Shown here in pieces: positions 53,021-61,487 of a DNA stretch of 64,000 nt; within the stretch, counting starts at the first letter, position 1, and every line of letters starts with the position of its first letter. The notes under the pieces were generated by a model. It searched no databases and was not told the origin of the DNA. It was given only the letters and a program-made list of their open reading frames with translations. This DNA comes from Pedobacter ghigonis (GTDB lineage: Bacteria > Bacteroidota > Bacteroidia > Sphingobacteriales > Sphingobacteriaceae), in the NCBI RefSeq assembly GCF_903166585.1, contig NZ_CAESCM010000002.1, forward strand, positions 248,001-312,000, in the 5' to 3' direction. A program made the position numbers and the translations under genes.

Positions 53021-53392
53021 ATGAAAAGAATCTTTAACATTGCCGCTGTTTCAGCGACACTGCTGCTATCTGGCTGCGCCACTGTTTTTACAGGGACAAA
53101 ACAAACCGTTCAAATTAATTCTTCACCACCTGCTGCCGATATTGAGGTAGATGGTGTTAAGGTGGGAGTAACCCCAATGGCAGTTCCCTTAAAAAAAGGT
53201 TTTACAGGTCAAACCTTAACGCTGAAACTTGATGGCTATGAAAGCAAAACATTCCAGCCGCAAACAGCTTTTAATGCTGTATCTGTGGTAAATTTCCTGT
53301 TTATTCCTGGTTTTATTATAGATGCAGCGACAGGCTCGATGATGAAATACGATCCAAAGGTTTATGAACATAAATTTGAACCTAAAAAATAA
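53021..53392 (+). CDS. PEGA domain lipoprotein
   Basis: A 123-residue lipoprotein: signal peptide with lipobox LLSGC near residue 19. The mature part carries a PEGA-type domain (VQINSSPPAADIEVDGVKVGVTP, LKKGFTGQTLTLKLDGYESKT), an immunoglobulin-like fold common in surface-associated lipoproteins. A hydrophobic helix FLFIPGFIIDAATG follows. It resembles small outer-membrane PEGA lipoproteins in Bacteroidota. No partner genes are nearby; a terminator lies 36 bp downstream. Confidence 0.85.
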   Translation: MKRIFNIAAVSATLLLSGCATVFTGTKQTVQINSSPPAADIEVDGVKVGVTPMAVPLKKGFTGQTLTLKLDGYESKTFQPQTAFNAVSVVNFLFIPGFIIDAATGSMMKYDPKVYEHKFEPKK

Positions 53393-53427
53393 ATTAATTT
53401 GATTCCATTAATGGAAATAATTCGAAA

Positions 53428-53457
53428 AGCCAGATTTTGAAAAGGATCTGGCTTTTT
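53428..53457 (+). terminator. rho-independent terminator after the PEGA lipoprotein gene
   Basis: AGCCAGAT pairs with ATCTGGCT around a short A/G loop, followed by TTTTTT. Confidence 0.8.
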
Positions 53458-53499
53458 TATGTGAGCATGTTTTATATTGATAGCAGGCTTTATTTTTAG

Positions 53500-53507
53500 T
53501 ATTTTTG
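53500..53507 (+). promoter_or_regulatory. TAnnTTTG box before the 75-residue protein gene
   Basis: TATTTTTG lies 4 bp before the ATG at 53512. If it is the -7 box, the transcript would be leaderless. Confidence 0.3.
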
Positions 53508-53511
53508 AGAT

Positions 53512-53739
53512 ATGGAAACATTAACCATAAAAATTCCAGAAGATAAAAGCACAATTGTACGGCAGGTACTTAAAGAACTTGGTGTTACAATTCTCGATAC
53601 CAATTCTAAAAATAAAACCTTGGTTCTAACTGCAGAATTACAACAAGAAATTATTTCATCTCAGCAACAAGTCAGTAACGATCTGTTAGTAACCCAATCA
53701 GACTTAGATGATGAAATCGATAAGTGGTTAGCGCAATAA
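53512..53739 (+). CDS. small antitoxin-like protein without a visible toxin partner
   Basis: A 75-residue acidic protein that begins with the strand TLTIKIPEDKSTIVRQVLKEL, like many antitoxin and DUF2683-type N-termini, followed by a Gln/Asp-rich helical end (LQQEIISSQQQ, LDDEIDKWL). Such proteins usually precede a RelE/ParE toxin gene, but the next 130 bp contain none. It may be an orphan antitoxin or a small DNA-binding protein. Preceded by a terminator and possibly leaderless. No more can be said from the sequence. Confidence 0.6.
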   Translation: METLTIKIPEDKSTIVRQVLKELGVTILDTNSKNKTLVLTAELQQEIISSQQQVSNDLLVTQSDLDDEIDKWLAQ

Positions 53740-53875
53740 TTCAGAACCGAGGGCTCGCTATTGCAAATACCAACAAATTAACAATTTGCACAACCCATAA
53801 AGAATGCCGATTTTTGTAACAAATCTGGCATTCCTGTTTTTAAAACAATTTTCGTCTGCCTGATGTAATACCATC

Positions 53876-54319
53876 ATGAAAATATTTTATACGTTAATCT
53901 TCAGTTTACTACTATTTAAAACATCTTTTGCACAAAAGGGAGAGGTTATCGTAATAAAAGATCCCTTAATTGATAGTTTAATTGCGAAACGGCTTGAAGT
54001 GTATAAAACTTCGGGCGAGGTAAAAACAGGCAAACCCATTGTTTCTGCCTACGGCTACCGGGTGCAGATTTTTTACGGATCAGACCGGCGGGAAGTTTTT
54101 AATGAGCAGGCACGGTTTAAAGGACTTTACCCTAAATTAAATACCTACCTCATTTATAAAGAACCCAACTATTATGTTCGTGTAGGCGATTTCAGGACCC
54201 GCCTTGAGGCACAACGCTTAATCAACGAACTCAGACCAAATTTCCCTACGCTGTTTATTTTCAGGGAAAAAATCAATGCCCCAAATTTAGATACCAATAC
54301 TACTGATGATCAAAAATAA
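53876..54319 (+). CDS. exported SPOR domain protein
   Basis: A 147-residue protein with a signal peptide to Ala19 and mature Gln20. The C-terminal part YGYRVQIFYGSDRREVFNEQARF, then YYVRVGDFRTRLEAQRLINEL near 70-125, is the SPOR repeat pair, a four-stranded fold that binds denuded peptidoglycan. It probably locates to the septum or the cell wall. The last 14 bp overlap the following amidohydrolase gene, so translation is coupled, though a functional link is not obvious. Confidence 0.87.
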   Translation: MKIFYTLIFSLLLFKTSFAQKGEVIVIKDPLIDSLIAKRLEVYKTSGEVKTGKPIVSAYGYRVQIFYGSDRREVFNEQARFKGLYPKLNTYLIYKEPNYYVRVGDFRTRLEAQRLINELRPNFPTLFIFREKINAPNLDTNTTDDQK

Positions 54320-55490
54320 AGTACAGGAACTGGCCGCAAACATTTTTAACGATGTTGTAGGCTATCGTCAACATATACACGCTAACCCCGAACTATCTTT
54401 TAAAGAATTTGAAACCTCTTTATATGTTAAGGATAAATTAAAAAAATGGGGAATCGAATATACCGATTGCGCCAATACCGGTGTAGTAGGTTTAATTAAA
54501 GGCAACCTGCCATCTGATCAGGTAATTGCTTTACGTGCAGATATGGATGCTTTACCGATCCACGAAGCCAACGATAAGCCTTATGCCTCGAAAAATCCTG
54601 GTGTAATGCATGCCTGTGGGCACGATGTGCACACCTCTTCGCTTTTAGGAACGGCTTACATTTTAAGCCAGCTGAAAGATGAGTTTGGCGGAACCATTAA
54701 GCTAATTTTTCAACCGGCAGAAGAGTTGTTGCCAGGTGGTGCAAGCATCATGATCAAAGAAGGCGTACTCGAAAATCCAAAACCACACCATATCGTTGGT
54801 CAGCATGTTATGCCGCTAATTGATGCAGGTAAAGTGGGTTTTCGTTCGGGTATTTACATGGCCTCAACCGATGAACTTTATGTTACCGTTACCGGAAAAG
54901 GTGGTCATGGCGCACAGCCACACCAAAATATCGATCCAGTGGTAATTGCTTCGCACATTATCATTGCCTTGCAGCAAATTGTTAGCCGCAATGCCGATCC
55001 GCGTATTCCTTCGGTTCTTTCCTTCGGTAAGGTAACCGCAAGTGGTGCTACTAATATTATTCCAAATGAAGTAAAAATTGAGGGTACATTCAGAACGCTG
55101 GATGAAGATTGGAGAGCAGAAGCGCATAAACGCATGAAAAAAATGGCCGAAGGAATTGCCGAAAGCATGGGCGGAAGCTGCGATTTCGATATTCATAAAG
55201 GCTATCCTTTTTTAATCAACGAAGAAAAGCTAACGGCTAATGCCAGGGCTTTTGCCGAAGATTTCTTAGGCAAAGAAAACGTAGTAGATTTGGATATCTG
55301 GATGGCTGCCGAAGATTTTTCTTTCTACTCGCAGGTAACAGATGCCTGTTTTTATCGTTTAGGAACAGGGAATGCTGCGAAAGATACACAGTATTCAGTG
55401 CATACACCCCGATTCGATATCGATGAAGATGCACTAAAAATCTCGACGGGCTTAATGGCCTACATTGCTTTAAAGCAACTAGGAAATTAA
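54306..55490 (+). CDS. M20 family amidohydrolase/peptidase
   Basis: A 394-residue metallohydrolase of the IAL/hippurate hydrolase group. YRQHIHANPELSFKEFET near 19-36 is the entry motif, VIALRADMDALPI near 79, MHACGHDVHTS near 99-110 gives zinc ligands, QPAEELLPGG near 138 the catalytic Glu, and MAAEDFSFYSQ near 335 a late ligand. The dimerisation domain lies at about 185-300. Cytoplasmic by lack of a signal peptide. Typical substrates are N-acyl amino acids. Overlaps the SPOR gene by 14 bp. Confidence 0.93.
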   Translation: MIKNKVQELAANIFNDVVGYRQHIHANPELSFKEFETSLYVKDKLKKWGIEYTDCANTGVVGLIKGNLPSDQVIALRADMDALPIHEANDKPYASKNPGVMHACGHDVHTSSLLGTAYILSQLKDEFGGTIKLIFQPAEELLPGGASIMIKEGVLENPKPHHIVGQHVMPLIDAGKVGFRSGIYMASTDELYVTVTGKGGHGAQPHQNIDPVVIASHIIIALQQIVSRNADPRIPSVLSFGKVTASGATNIIPNEVKIEGTFRTLDEDWRAEAHKRMKKMAEGIAESMGGSCDFDIHKGYPFLINEEKLTANARAFAEDFLGKENVVDLDIWMAAEDFSFYSQVTDACFYRLGTGNAAKDTQYSVHTPRFDIDEDALKISTGLMAYIALKQLGN

Positions 55491-55599
55491 TGATGTAAAA
55501 TGTAATTATGGGAGATGGATGAGGTGGTTTTTTTACTGCATCCATTTTCCAGCTCATATTCTTCATCACCCGTCTTCCATCATACATTATCCATTTTCC

Positions 55600-56541
55600 A
55601 TGAAAAAGATATTTTTGTTTTTACTGTTAACGTTAGCTTTTTATACCGGTTTTGCCCAGGAAATCCAACGGTTTAATCCAGATACCATTAAAACCATTAC
55701 GCTCGATTCAACTGTAAACATTAAGGCCGAAAAGCTGAATATCGAAACTTTCATCAATAAGGTAATAAACGATACTTCATTTTATCAGTCGTTCAGGGAT
55801 ATGAAACGCTACAGTTTCATTGCCGAGAACCGCATTTACAGTTACGATAAAAAGAACAAGGTTGATGGTAAGATTTACCGCAAAATAAAGCACAATAACA
55901 GCGGACCTTATAAAATGGAATACCTGGTAAAGCAGGATACCGGGAAAATTTATAAGAAGAACGGGAAGTACCAATTGTATACCGTTGAAATGTTCGATTA
56001 CATTTTTATGAACGCCTACAATACCGATTTTGTACCTAATGCCCCGGCATCAGTTGGAAAAAGTGGTACAAATGAAAGTTATAAAGATAAACTCAAAACA
56101 CTGATTTTTAATCCCGGCCGGCCGGTTAAAGTACCTTTTATCGGCAGCAAAACCGAAATTTTTACTGCCAATATGCGCCAGTATTACGATTATGGTTTTA
56201 CCAGCGGTACCTATTTAGATTCTATTCCAGTTTACCGTTTTAAGGTTTCAGTTAAGCCCGGTTTAAGCAGCTGGACCAAAGATGGAATGATGATTAAAGA
56301 ACTGGTTACTATTTTCGATAAACGTAATTTCAATATTCTGGGTCGTTACGTAGATATGAAATACAGCAATATGCTTTTCGATTTCGATGTACAGATGAAT
56401 ATTGAAATGGGGTATTTCGGCGATGATAAATTACCAACTAAAATTACCTATCAGGGCAACTGGGATTATCCTTTCAAAAAGGAAGAACGCGCCAGTTTTT
56501 TAATTGTCCATAAAGACTACAAACTCGAAAAGGGTAAATAA
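55600..56541 (+). CDS. exported protein of unknown function
   Basis: A protein of about 313 residues with a signal peptide to Ala19 and mature Gln20. The ATG at 55600 is taken because the upstream in-frame extension has no signal sequence. The mature part is beta-rich with many Lys and Tyr (YRKIKHNNSGPYKMEYLVKQ, FNPGRPVKVPFIGSKTEI, YRFKVSVKPGLSSW), suggestive of a periplasmic or outer-membrane lipocalin-like barrel. I do not recognise the family. It is followed after 60 bp by a serine hydrolase gene. Confidence 0.68.
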   Translation: MKKIFLFLLLTLAFYTGFAQEIQRFNPDTIKTITLDSTVNIKAEKLNIETFINKVINDTSFYQSFRDMKRYSFIAENRIYSYDKKNKVDGKIYRKIKHNNSGPYKMEYLVKQDTGKIYKKNGKYQLYTVEMFDYIFMNAYNTDFVPNAPASVGKSGTNESYKDKLKTLIFNPGRPVKVPFIGSKTEIFTANMRQYYDYGFTSGTYLDSIPVYRFKVSVKPGLSSWTKDGMMIKELVTIFDKRNFNILGRYVDMKYSNMLFDFDVQMNIEMGYFGDDKLPTKITYQGNWDYPFKKEERASFLIVHKDYKLEKGK

Positions 56542-56600
56542 GGATGAATGATCGCCTGAAAGATTTATTATCTTTAAGCGAATAATTTAAATCTCTATCC

Positions 56601-58166
56601 ATGCAATTACTCTCGCGTGCCAAACTGGTACTGTTTTTATTTTTATTTGCTGTTAGCCAGCTCAATGCTCAGGTTTTAACCTCGAAACAGATCGACAGCA
56701 TTTCTGAAAAAACGTTAAGTGCCTTTAATGTTCCGGGTTTAGCTGTTGCGGTAGTTAAAGATGGGCAGGTAATCCATGCAAAAGGTTATGGTGTGCGCTC
56801 ATTAAAAAATAATCAAAAGGTAGACGAAAATACGCTGTTTGGCATTGCTTCAAATTCGAAGGCCTTTACAACTGCAGCGTTGGCTATATTAATTGATGAA
56901 AAGAAACTCTCATGGGATACCAAAGTAACCGATATTATTCCCGAGTTTAAAATGTACGATCCCTATGTAACCTCCGAATTTAATATTCGCGATTTACTTT
57001 CACACCGCAGTGGTTTGGGTTTAGGGGCTGGCGATTTAATGATCTGGCCCGATTCGTCAACCGTAAGCAAGAAACAGATTATCCATAATTTACGGTATCT
57101 AAAGGCTGTTTCTGGTTTCCGCAGCAAGTGGGATTATGATAATCTGCTGTACATCGTGGCTGGAGAAGTAATTGAGCGGGTTTCGGGCAAAACTTACGAA
57201 GACTTTGTAGAAAGCCGGATTATGCAGCCATTGGGAATGAACAGAAGTGCTACCTCCTTTAACCGCTTAAAAGATAAATCGAACAGCATTGATGCCCATG
57301 CGCCGGTAAACGGAAAAATTACCGCTATTCCAAAAGATTTTTCGGAAAACAGCAATGCCGCCGGAGGGATTAATACGAGTGTAAGCGATTTGAGCAAATG
57401 GGTAATTACCCAGCTAAATGGTGGTAAGTATGGCGAAAAGCTCGATAAAACCTTGTTTAGTAAGCAAGCCCAAAACCAAATGTGGACCATGCATAGTGTT
57501 ATCACCGCTGGTAAAGGTGCTTACAATAGGCATTTCTTTGGTTATGGCCTGGGTTGGTTTCTGAGTGATGAAAAAGGCTATCTTGTTGCCGAACATACCG
57601 GAGGCTTAGCCGGAATGGTGAGCGAGGTAACTTTAATCCCCGATCTTAAATTGGGAATCATCGTTTTAACCAATCAGCAATCGGGTGGGGCATTTTATGC
57701 CATTACGCAAGCGATTAAGGATGGATATTTCGGTATTACCGGGAAAGACCGTATTAAAGAACATGTGTCGAATGAGCAGGACGAAAAGGATGAAGCTAAA
57801 AAGGTAACCGATAAAATATGGGCTGATATTGCTGCCGCCCAAAAAAATGTAGTAAGCAAGGCTGATGAAAAAAAATATCTGGGTGTATATAACGATGTCT
57901 GGTTTGGCGATGTAACCATTAGCAACCTGAATGGCAAAATGCATTTTCAGGCCAAAAATTCGCCCAAATTAAAAGGCGATATGGTGTTTTATAAAGGCAA
58001 TACCTTTATTGTGAAATGGTACGACAGGAGTTTGGATGCAGATGCCTTTGTAAACTTTAGCCTCGATAATGAAGGCAATCCACTTAGTATTAAAATGGAA
58101 CCCATTTCGCCATTAACCGATTTTAGCTTTGATTTTCAAGACCTCGACTTAAAAAAGAAACCATAA
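56601..58166 (+). CDS. exported serine hydrolase (class C beta-lactamase family) with a C-terminal lipocalin-like domain
   Basis: A 521-residue protein with a signal peptide to Ala23 and mature Gln24. S-x-x-K is IASNSKAFT near residue 85, Y-x-N is WDYDNLLYIVAG near 179, and H-x-G is AEHTGGLAGM near 331, so all three catalytic motifs of the fold are intact. A DUF3471-like beta domain follows from about 400 to the end (KYLGVYNDVWFGDVTISN). Such enzymes act on peptidoglycan peptides, esters or D-amino acid peptides in the periplasm. It starts 60 bp after the unknown exported protein and is followed after 19 bp by an SGNH hydrolase gene. Confidence 0.92.
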   Translation: MQLLSRAKLVLFLFLFAVSQLNAQVLTSKQIDSISEKTLSAFNVPGLAVAVVKDGQVIHAKGYGVRSLKNNQKVDENTLFGIASNSKAFTTAALAILIDEKKLSWDTKVTDIIPEFKMYDPYVTSEFNIRDLLSHRSGLGLGAGDLMIWPDSSTVSKKQIIHNLRYLKAVSGFRSKWDYDNLLYIVAGEVIERVSGKTYEDFVESRIMQPLGMNRSATSFNRLKDKSNSIDAHAPVNGKITAIPKDFSENSNAAGGINTSVSDLSKWVITQLNGGKYGEKLDKTLFSKQAQNQMWTMHSVITAGKGAYNRHFFGYGLGWFLSDEKGYLVAEHTGGLAGMVSEVTLIPDLKLGIIVLTNQQSGGAFYAITQAIKDGYFGITGKDRIKEHVSNEQDEKDEAKKVTDKIWADIAAAQKNVVSKADEKKYLGVYNDVWFGDVTISNLNGKMHFQAKNSPKLKGDMVFYKGNTFIVKWYDRSLDADAFVNFSLDNEGNPLSIKMEPISPLTDFSFDFQDLDLKKKP

Positions 58167-58185
58167 TTTAAACGAATTAATAAAT

Positions 58186-58845
58186 ATGAAAACCCTGTTC
58201 AGAACCACTGTTTTACTTAGTATTTGCTTAATTGCTTTAACATCAATGACATTTAAACCCAAACGCATCATCTTTTTTGGCGATTCTATTACCCAGCAAG
58301 GTGTATCTAAAAATGGCTATGTAACCTTAATCAAAAAATCACTCGATTCTACCAAGTACGATATTATTGGTGCAGGGATTGGTGGTAATAAAGTGTACGA
58401 TTTATACCTGCGTTTGGAAGATGATGTGCTAAATAAAAAACCTGATTTGGTGGTGATTTATGTGGGGATTAACGATGTGTGGCATAAACAATCCTCTCAT
58501 ACCGGAACCGATTACGATAAATATTTAAAATTTTATCAGGCTTTAATCAATAAAATTCAAGGTGTGGGCAGTAAAGTTGTGCTCGTTACCCCATCAGTTG
58601 TTGGCGAGAAAAAAGATGGTACGAACGAGCTGGATGCCGATTTGAATAAATATGCTGCCGGAATCAGAGCCTTGGCTGCCAAAAACAATCTGCCAGTGTG
58701 TGATTTGAGAAAAATTTTTGCCGATTATGAAGCACAAAATAATCCTGAAGATAAAGAAAAAGGAATTTTAACCGTTGATAGGGTACACCTGAACGAAACC
58801 GGTAACAAACTGGTTGCCGATCAGTTATTGCCTTTGGTTAGATAA
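58186..58845 (+). CDS. exported SGNH/GDSL-type lipase-esterase
   Basis: A 219-residue hydrolase with an N-terminal signal segment (LLSICLIALTSMTF). Block I FFGDSITQQG near 29-38 holds the Ser, block II GAGIGGNKV near 64-72 the Gly, block III VIYVGINDVWH near 92-102 the Asn, and block V DRVHLNETGN near 197 the Asp-x2-His. The family covers acetylxylan, rhamnogalacturonan and phospholipid esterases, so the substrate is open. It is adjacent to a serine hydrolase gene with 19 bp between, suggesting a shared transcript. A repeat starts 3 bp after its stop. Confidence 0.93.
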   Translation: MKTLFRTTVLLSICLIALTSMTFKPKRIIFFGDSITQQGVSKNGYVTLIKKSLDSTKYDIIGAGIGGNKVYDLYLRLEDDVLNKKPDLVVIYVGINDVWHKQSSHTGTDYDKYLKFYQALINKIQGVGSKVVLVTPSVVGEKKDGTNELDADLNKYAAGIRALAAKNNLPVCDLRKIFADYEAQNNPEDKEKGILTVDRVHLNETGNKLVADQLLPLVR

Positions 58846-58847
58846 GC

Positions 58848-58900
58848 TTTCGTCATTGCGAACAGAAGAAAGGGATTTGCGGTGGAGTGAAGCAATCTTT
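58848..58900 (+). repeat. TTTCGTCATTGCGAAC...AAGCAATCTTT repeat, left copy
   Basis: A 53 bp copy directly after the SGNH gene stop. It shares the first 16 and the last 17 bases with the right copy except for single changes. Confidence 0.7.
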
Positions 58901-58930
58901 ACTGTTTAATGATGAACTTAAAATAGTATA

Positions 58931-59230
58931 ATGGAAAGAGGTGGAACGGTTTACATCATTACTAATTTTACTCATACCGTATTATACACCGGGGTTACTT
59001 CTGATATTATGTTTAGGATAAAGGAGCATAAAGATAAAGAGTACCCAAATTCTTTTTCTGCAAAATATAACGCAAATAAACTTGTGTATTTTTGTTCTTA
59101 TGATTCAATAGAGGAAGCGATTGCAGAAGAAAAGAGAATTAAAGGCGGAAGTCGGTTAAAGAAGATAAAATTAATACAGGCCATGAATCCTGAATGGAAT
59201 GATTTGTGGGAGATAGTGAAAGAATGGTGA
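58931..59230 (+). CDS. GIY-YIG family endonuclease (99 aa)
   Basis: A small single-domain nuclease. The GIY strand is GTVYIIT near residues 5-11 and the YIG strand VLYTGVTSD near 17-25. The catalytic Arg is R29 with H33 in FRIKEHK, Glu lies in AIAEEKRIKGGSR near 66, and Asn in AMNPEWNDLW near 87. It belongs to the UPF0213/YhbQ-like group with many copies in Bacteroidota genomes. The gene stands alone between two copies of an interspersed repeat and has an A-rich leader. Its cellular target is unknown; involvement in spread of the flanking repeat is an inference. Confidence 0.93.
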   Translation: MERGGTVYIITNFTHTVLYTGVTSDIMFRIKEHKDKEYPNSFSAKYNANKLVYFCSYDSIEEAIAEEKRIKGGSRLKKIKLIQAMNPEWNDLWEIVKEW

Positions 59231-59247
59231 ACGTCATTTAATTAACG

Positions 59248-59302
59248 TTTCGTCATTGCGAACTGAAGAAGAGGGATTGTGTGATGGAGTGAAGCAATCT
59301 TT
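59248..59302 (+). repeat. TTTCGTCATTGCGAAC...AAGCAATCTTT repeat, right copy
   Basis: A 55 bp direct copy starting 17 bp after the GIY-YIG stop codon, with the same TTTCGTCATTGCGAAC start and TGGAGTGAAGCAATCTTT end as the left copy. Confidence 0.7.
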
Positions 59303-59342
59303 CCAGCAGGTAATAACAGTTTAAAAATAAAATAATAGCATA

Positions 59343-59376
59343 AAAGATTGCTTCGTCGTGCCTCCTCGCAATGACG
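59343..59376 (-). repeat. inverted copy of the GTCATTGCGA...GAAGCAATC repeat
   Basis: AAAGATTGCTTCGTCGTGCC followed by TCCTCGCAATGACG is in the reverse orientation to the copies at 58848 and 59248, and together with 59248-59302 can fold as a long hairpin. The dnaG ATG follows 13 bp later. Confidence 0.7.
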
Positions 59377-59389
59377 ATCAACAGAAAGT

Positions 59390-61387
59390 ATGATAAACCG
59401 CGAAACGATAGATAAGATAATGGATACCGCCCGTATTGAGGAGGTAGTTGGGGATTTTGTGCACTTAAAAAAACGCGGAACCAGTTTAATTGGTAATTGC
59501 CCCTTTCATGGCGAAAAAACACCTTCCTTTCACGTTTCCGTAACCAAGGGTATTTACAAATGCTTTGGCTGCGGTAAAGGAGGCGATTCGGTGCGTTTCA
59601 TCATGGATCATGAAAAATATTCATATCCCGAAGCACTTAAATTTTTAGCCAATAAATACAATATCGAAGTAGAGGAAGCCGAACTTTCTCCCGAAGCTGC
59701 CGAAGCCCAGAGTGCCAAGGAAAGCCTTTACATCGTATCACAATATGCCAGTGCATTTTTTGTGAAACAACTTTGGGATACCGATGAAGGGCGGGGGATT
59801 GGATTAAGCTACTTTAAAGAACGTGGCTTTAGAGAAGATATCCTTAAAAAGTTCGAGGTAGGTTACTCGCCCGATGTTTGGGATGCGCTAACACAAAGTG
59901 CTACAAATGCAGGGCACAAGCTCGAGTTTTTAGAATCGACCGGTTTATCCATTAAAAACGACAACGGCAAAATTTACGACCGTTTCCGTGGGCGGGTAAT
60001 GTTTCCAATCCATAACTTTACTGGCAGGATTATCGGTTTTGGTGGACGTACGTTAAAAACCGACAAAAATGTTCCGAAATATGTAAACTCGCCTGAAAGC
60101 GAAATTTACCATAAATCGAATGTGCTTTATGGTTTGTTCCATGCAAAAAAAGCCATCCGCGATTTAGATAACTGTTACCTGGCCGAGGGCTATGCCGATG
60201 TACTTTCCGTGCACCAGGCAGGCATTGAGAATGTGGTGGCCTCATCAGGTACTTCGCTTACCGTAGAGCAAATTAAGCTCATTGGGCGTTTTACCCAGAA
60301 CATTACCATTTTATTTGATGGTGATGCCGCAGGGATTAAGGCATCGCTGCGCGGTTTAGACATGATTCTGGAAGAAGGCTTAAACGTAAAAATCGTTTCC
60401 TTCCCCGATGGGCACGATCCTGACTCGTACATGCACCATGTTGGGGCAGGTGCTTTTAAAACCTATCTGGAGCAAAACCGGAAAGACTTTATCCTTTACA
60501 AAGCCAATGTATTGCTGAAAGATGCCGGAAACGACCCGATAAAAAGAGCAGGTATTATCCGCGATATTGTGGAGAGTATTGCCAAAATTCCCGATCAGAT
60601 TAAGGCATCAGTATTTATCCGCGAGTGCAGCAGTTTGCTCGAAATAAGCGAACAGGTCTTATCAGGCGAGCTAACTAAAATGCGTTCGGCTAAGCTTAAA
60701 AAGAACTTTGATAGTAACCAGCGAAGCAATCAATCGGCTGCTCCAAAACAGTCATTCTCTTCTTTTTCTCCTGGTCCGCCGGAGCCGCTTGGCCCACCCG
60801 ATGATTTGTGGGATGATAGTTCCGGCCCGATGGGCTACGAGCCACAGGAACCTGTTAAAGAAGAAGAGTATCAGGAAAAGGAAATTGTGCGCCTTTTGCT
60901 GGCTTATGGACACGAATTTGTAAACTGGGACAAAATAGACGATATGTATATTGGTCCGTTTATTATGCAAAACCTGGCCGATGTAGAGTTTGACGATCCG
61001 CTTTGCAAAAAAATTATTAATTATTATAAATCAGAGATCGATAACGGTCGCTTGCCTACAGCCAATCACTTTATTACGCATAAGGAACGCGAAATTGCCG
61101 ATTTGGCCATTACCTTATCAAGTTCAGAACACGCATTAAGTGAAAATTGGCTGAATAAGCACCTGATTTACGTTAAAGATGAATCAATGAACCTGAAAGC
61201 AACGATTTTGGGCGGAATTTTTCACCTTAAAAAGCGTAAAGTTGAAAATATATTGATGAGCCTTTTAAAAGAAATTAAAGAAGAGAAGGATGCCGATAAC
61301 CAGATGATTTTGATGCAGCGTTACGGGGTGATTAAAGGGGTAGAACGCGAAATTTCTAAATTTTTAGGTTCGGTTATTGTGAAATGA
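59390..61387 (+). CDS. dnaG: DNA primase
   Basis: DnaG synthesises RNA primers at the replication fork. Its 665 residues begin with the CHC2 zinc domain: CPFHGEKTPSFHV at 37-49 and CFGCGKGGD near 59-67. The RNA-polymerase domain follows, then the TOPRIM fold with CYLAEGYADV near 263-272 and ILFDGDAAGIKAS near 307-319 as metal-binding motifs. A Pro/Ser/Gly-rich linker lies near 450-490, and a helical C-terminal helicase-binding region completes it. The start codon is immediately after a repeat copy; no promoter box was found in the 13 bp between. It is followed by yraN after an ATTCA-rich tract. Confidence 0.97.
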   Translation: MINRETIDKIMDTARIEEVVGDFVHLKKRGTSLIGNCPFHGEKTPSFHVSVTKGIYKCFGCGKGGDSVRFIMDHEKYSYPEALKFLANKYNIEVEEAELSPEAAEAQSAKESLYIVSQYASAFFVKQLWDTDEGRGIGLSYFKERGFREDILKKFEVGYSPDVWDALTQSATNAGHKLEFLESTGLSIKNDNGKIYDRFRGRVMFPIHNFTGRIIGFGGRTLKTDKNVPKYVNSPESEIYHKSNVLYGLFHAKKAIRDLDNCYLAEGYADVLSVHQAGIENVVASSGTSLTVEQIKLIGRFTQNITILFDGDAAGIKASLRGLDMILEEGLNVKIVSFPDGHDPDSYMHHVGAGAFKTYLEQNRKDFILYKANVLLKDAGNDPIKRAGIIRDIVESIAKIPDQIKASVFIRECSSLLEISEQVLSGELTKMRSAKLKKNFDSNQRSNQSAAPKQSFSSFSPGPPEPLGPPDDLWDDSSGPMGYEPQEPVKEEEYQEKEIVRLLLAYGHEFVNWDKIDDMYIGPFIMQNLADVEFDDPLCKKIINYYKSEIDNGRLPTANHFITHKEREIADLAITLSSSEHALSENWLNKHLIYVKDESMNLKATILGGIFHLKKRKVENILMSLLKEIKEEKDADNQMILMQRYGVIKGVEREISKFLGSVIVK

Positions 61388-61485
61388 GGATTGAATGTAG
61401 AATGAGAGAATTATTGAATGTATTTGACAACGATATGCTTAAATTCAATCATTCAAAATTAAACCATTCAAAATTCAATAATTAA
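61388..61485. repeat. ATTCA-rich intergenic repeat tract
   Basis: GAATGTAGAATGAGAGAATT and ATTCAATCATTCAAAATTAA, then CCATTCAAAATTCAATAATT, give both inverted and direct copies. Same family as 7816-7945 and 46718-46806. Confidence 0.55.
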
Positions 61486-61487
61486 AG

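Larger units (their letters stand above)
58848..59302. mobile_element. candidate GIY-YIG-encoding repeat unit
   Basis: Two direct copies of a CGTCATTGCGAAC...GTGAAGCAATCTTT element (58848-58900 and 59248-59302) bracket a 99-codon GIY-YIG gene, with a third, inverted copy at 59343-59376. The arrangement suggests a small unit that spreads with, or because of, its nuclease. No transposase is present and no target-site duplication could be set with certainty. Confidence 0.45.
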
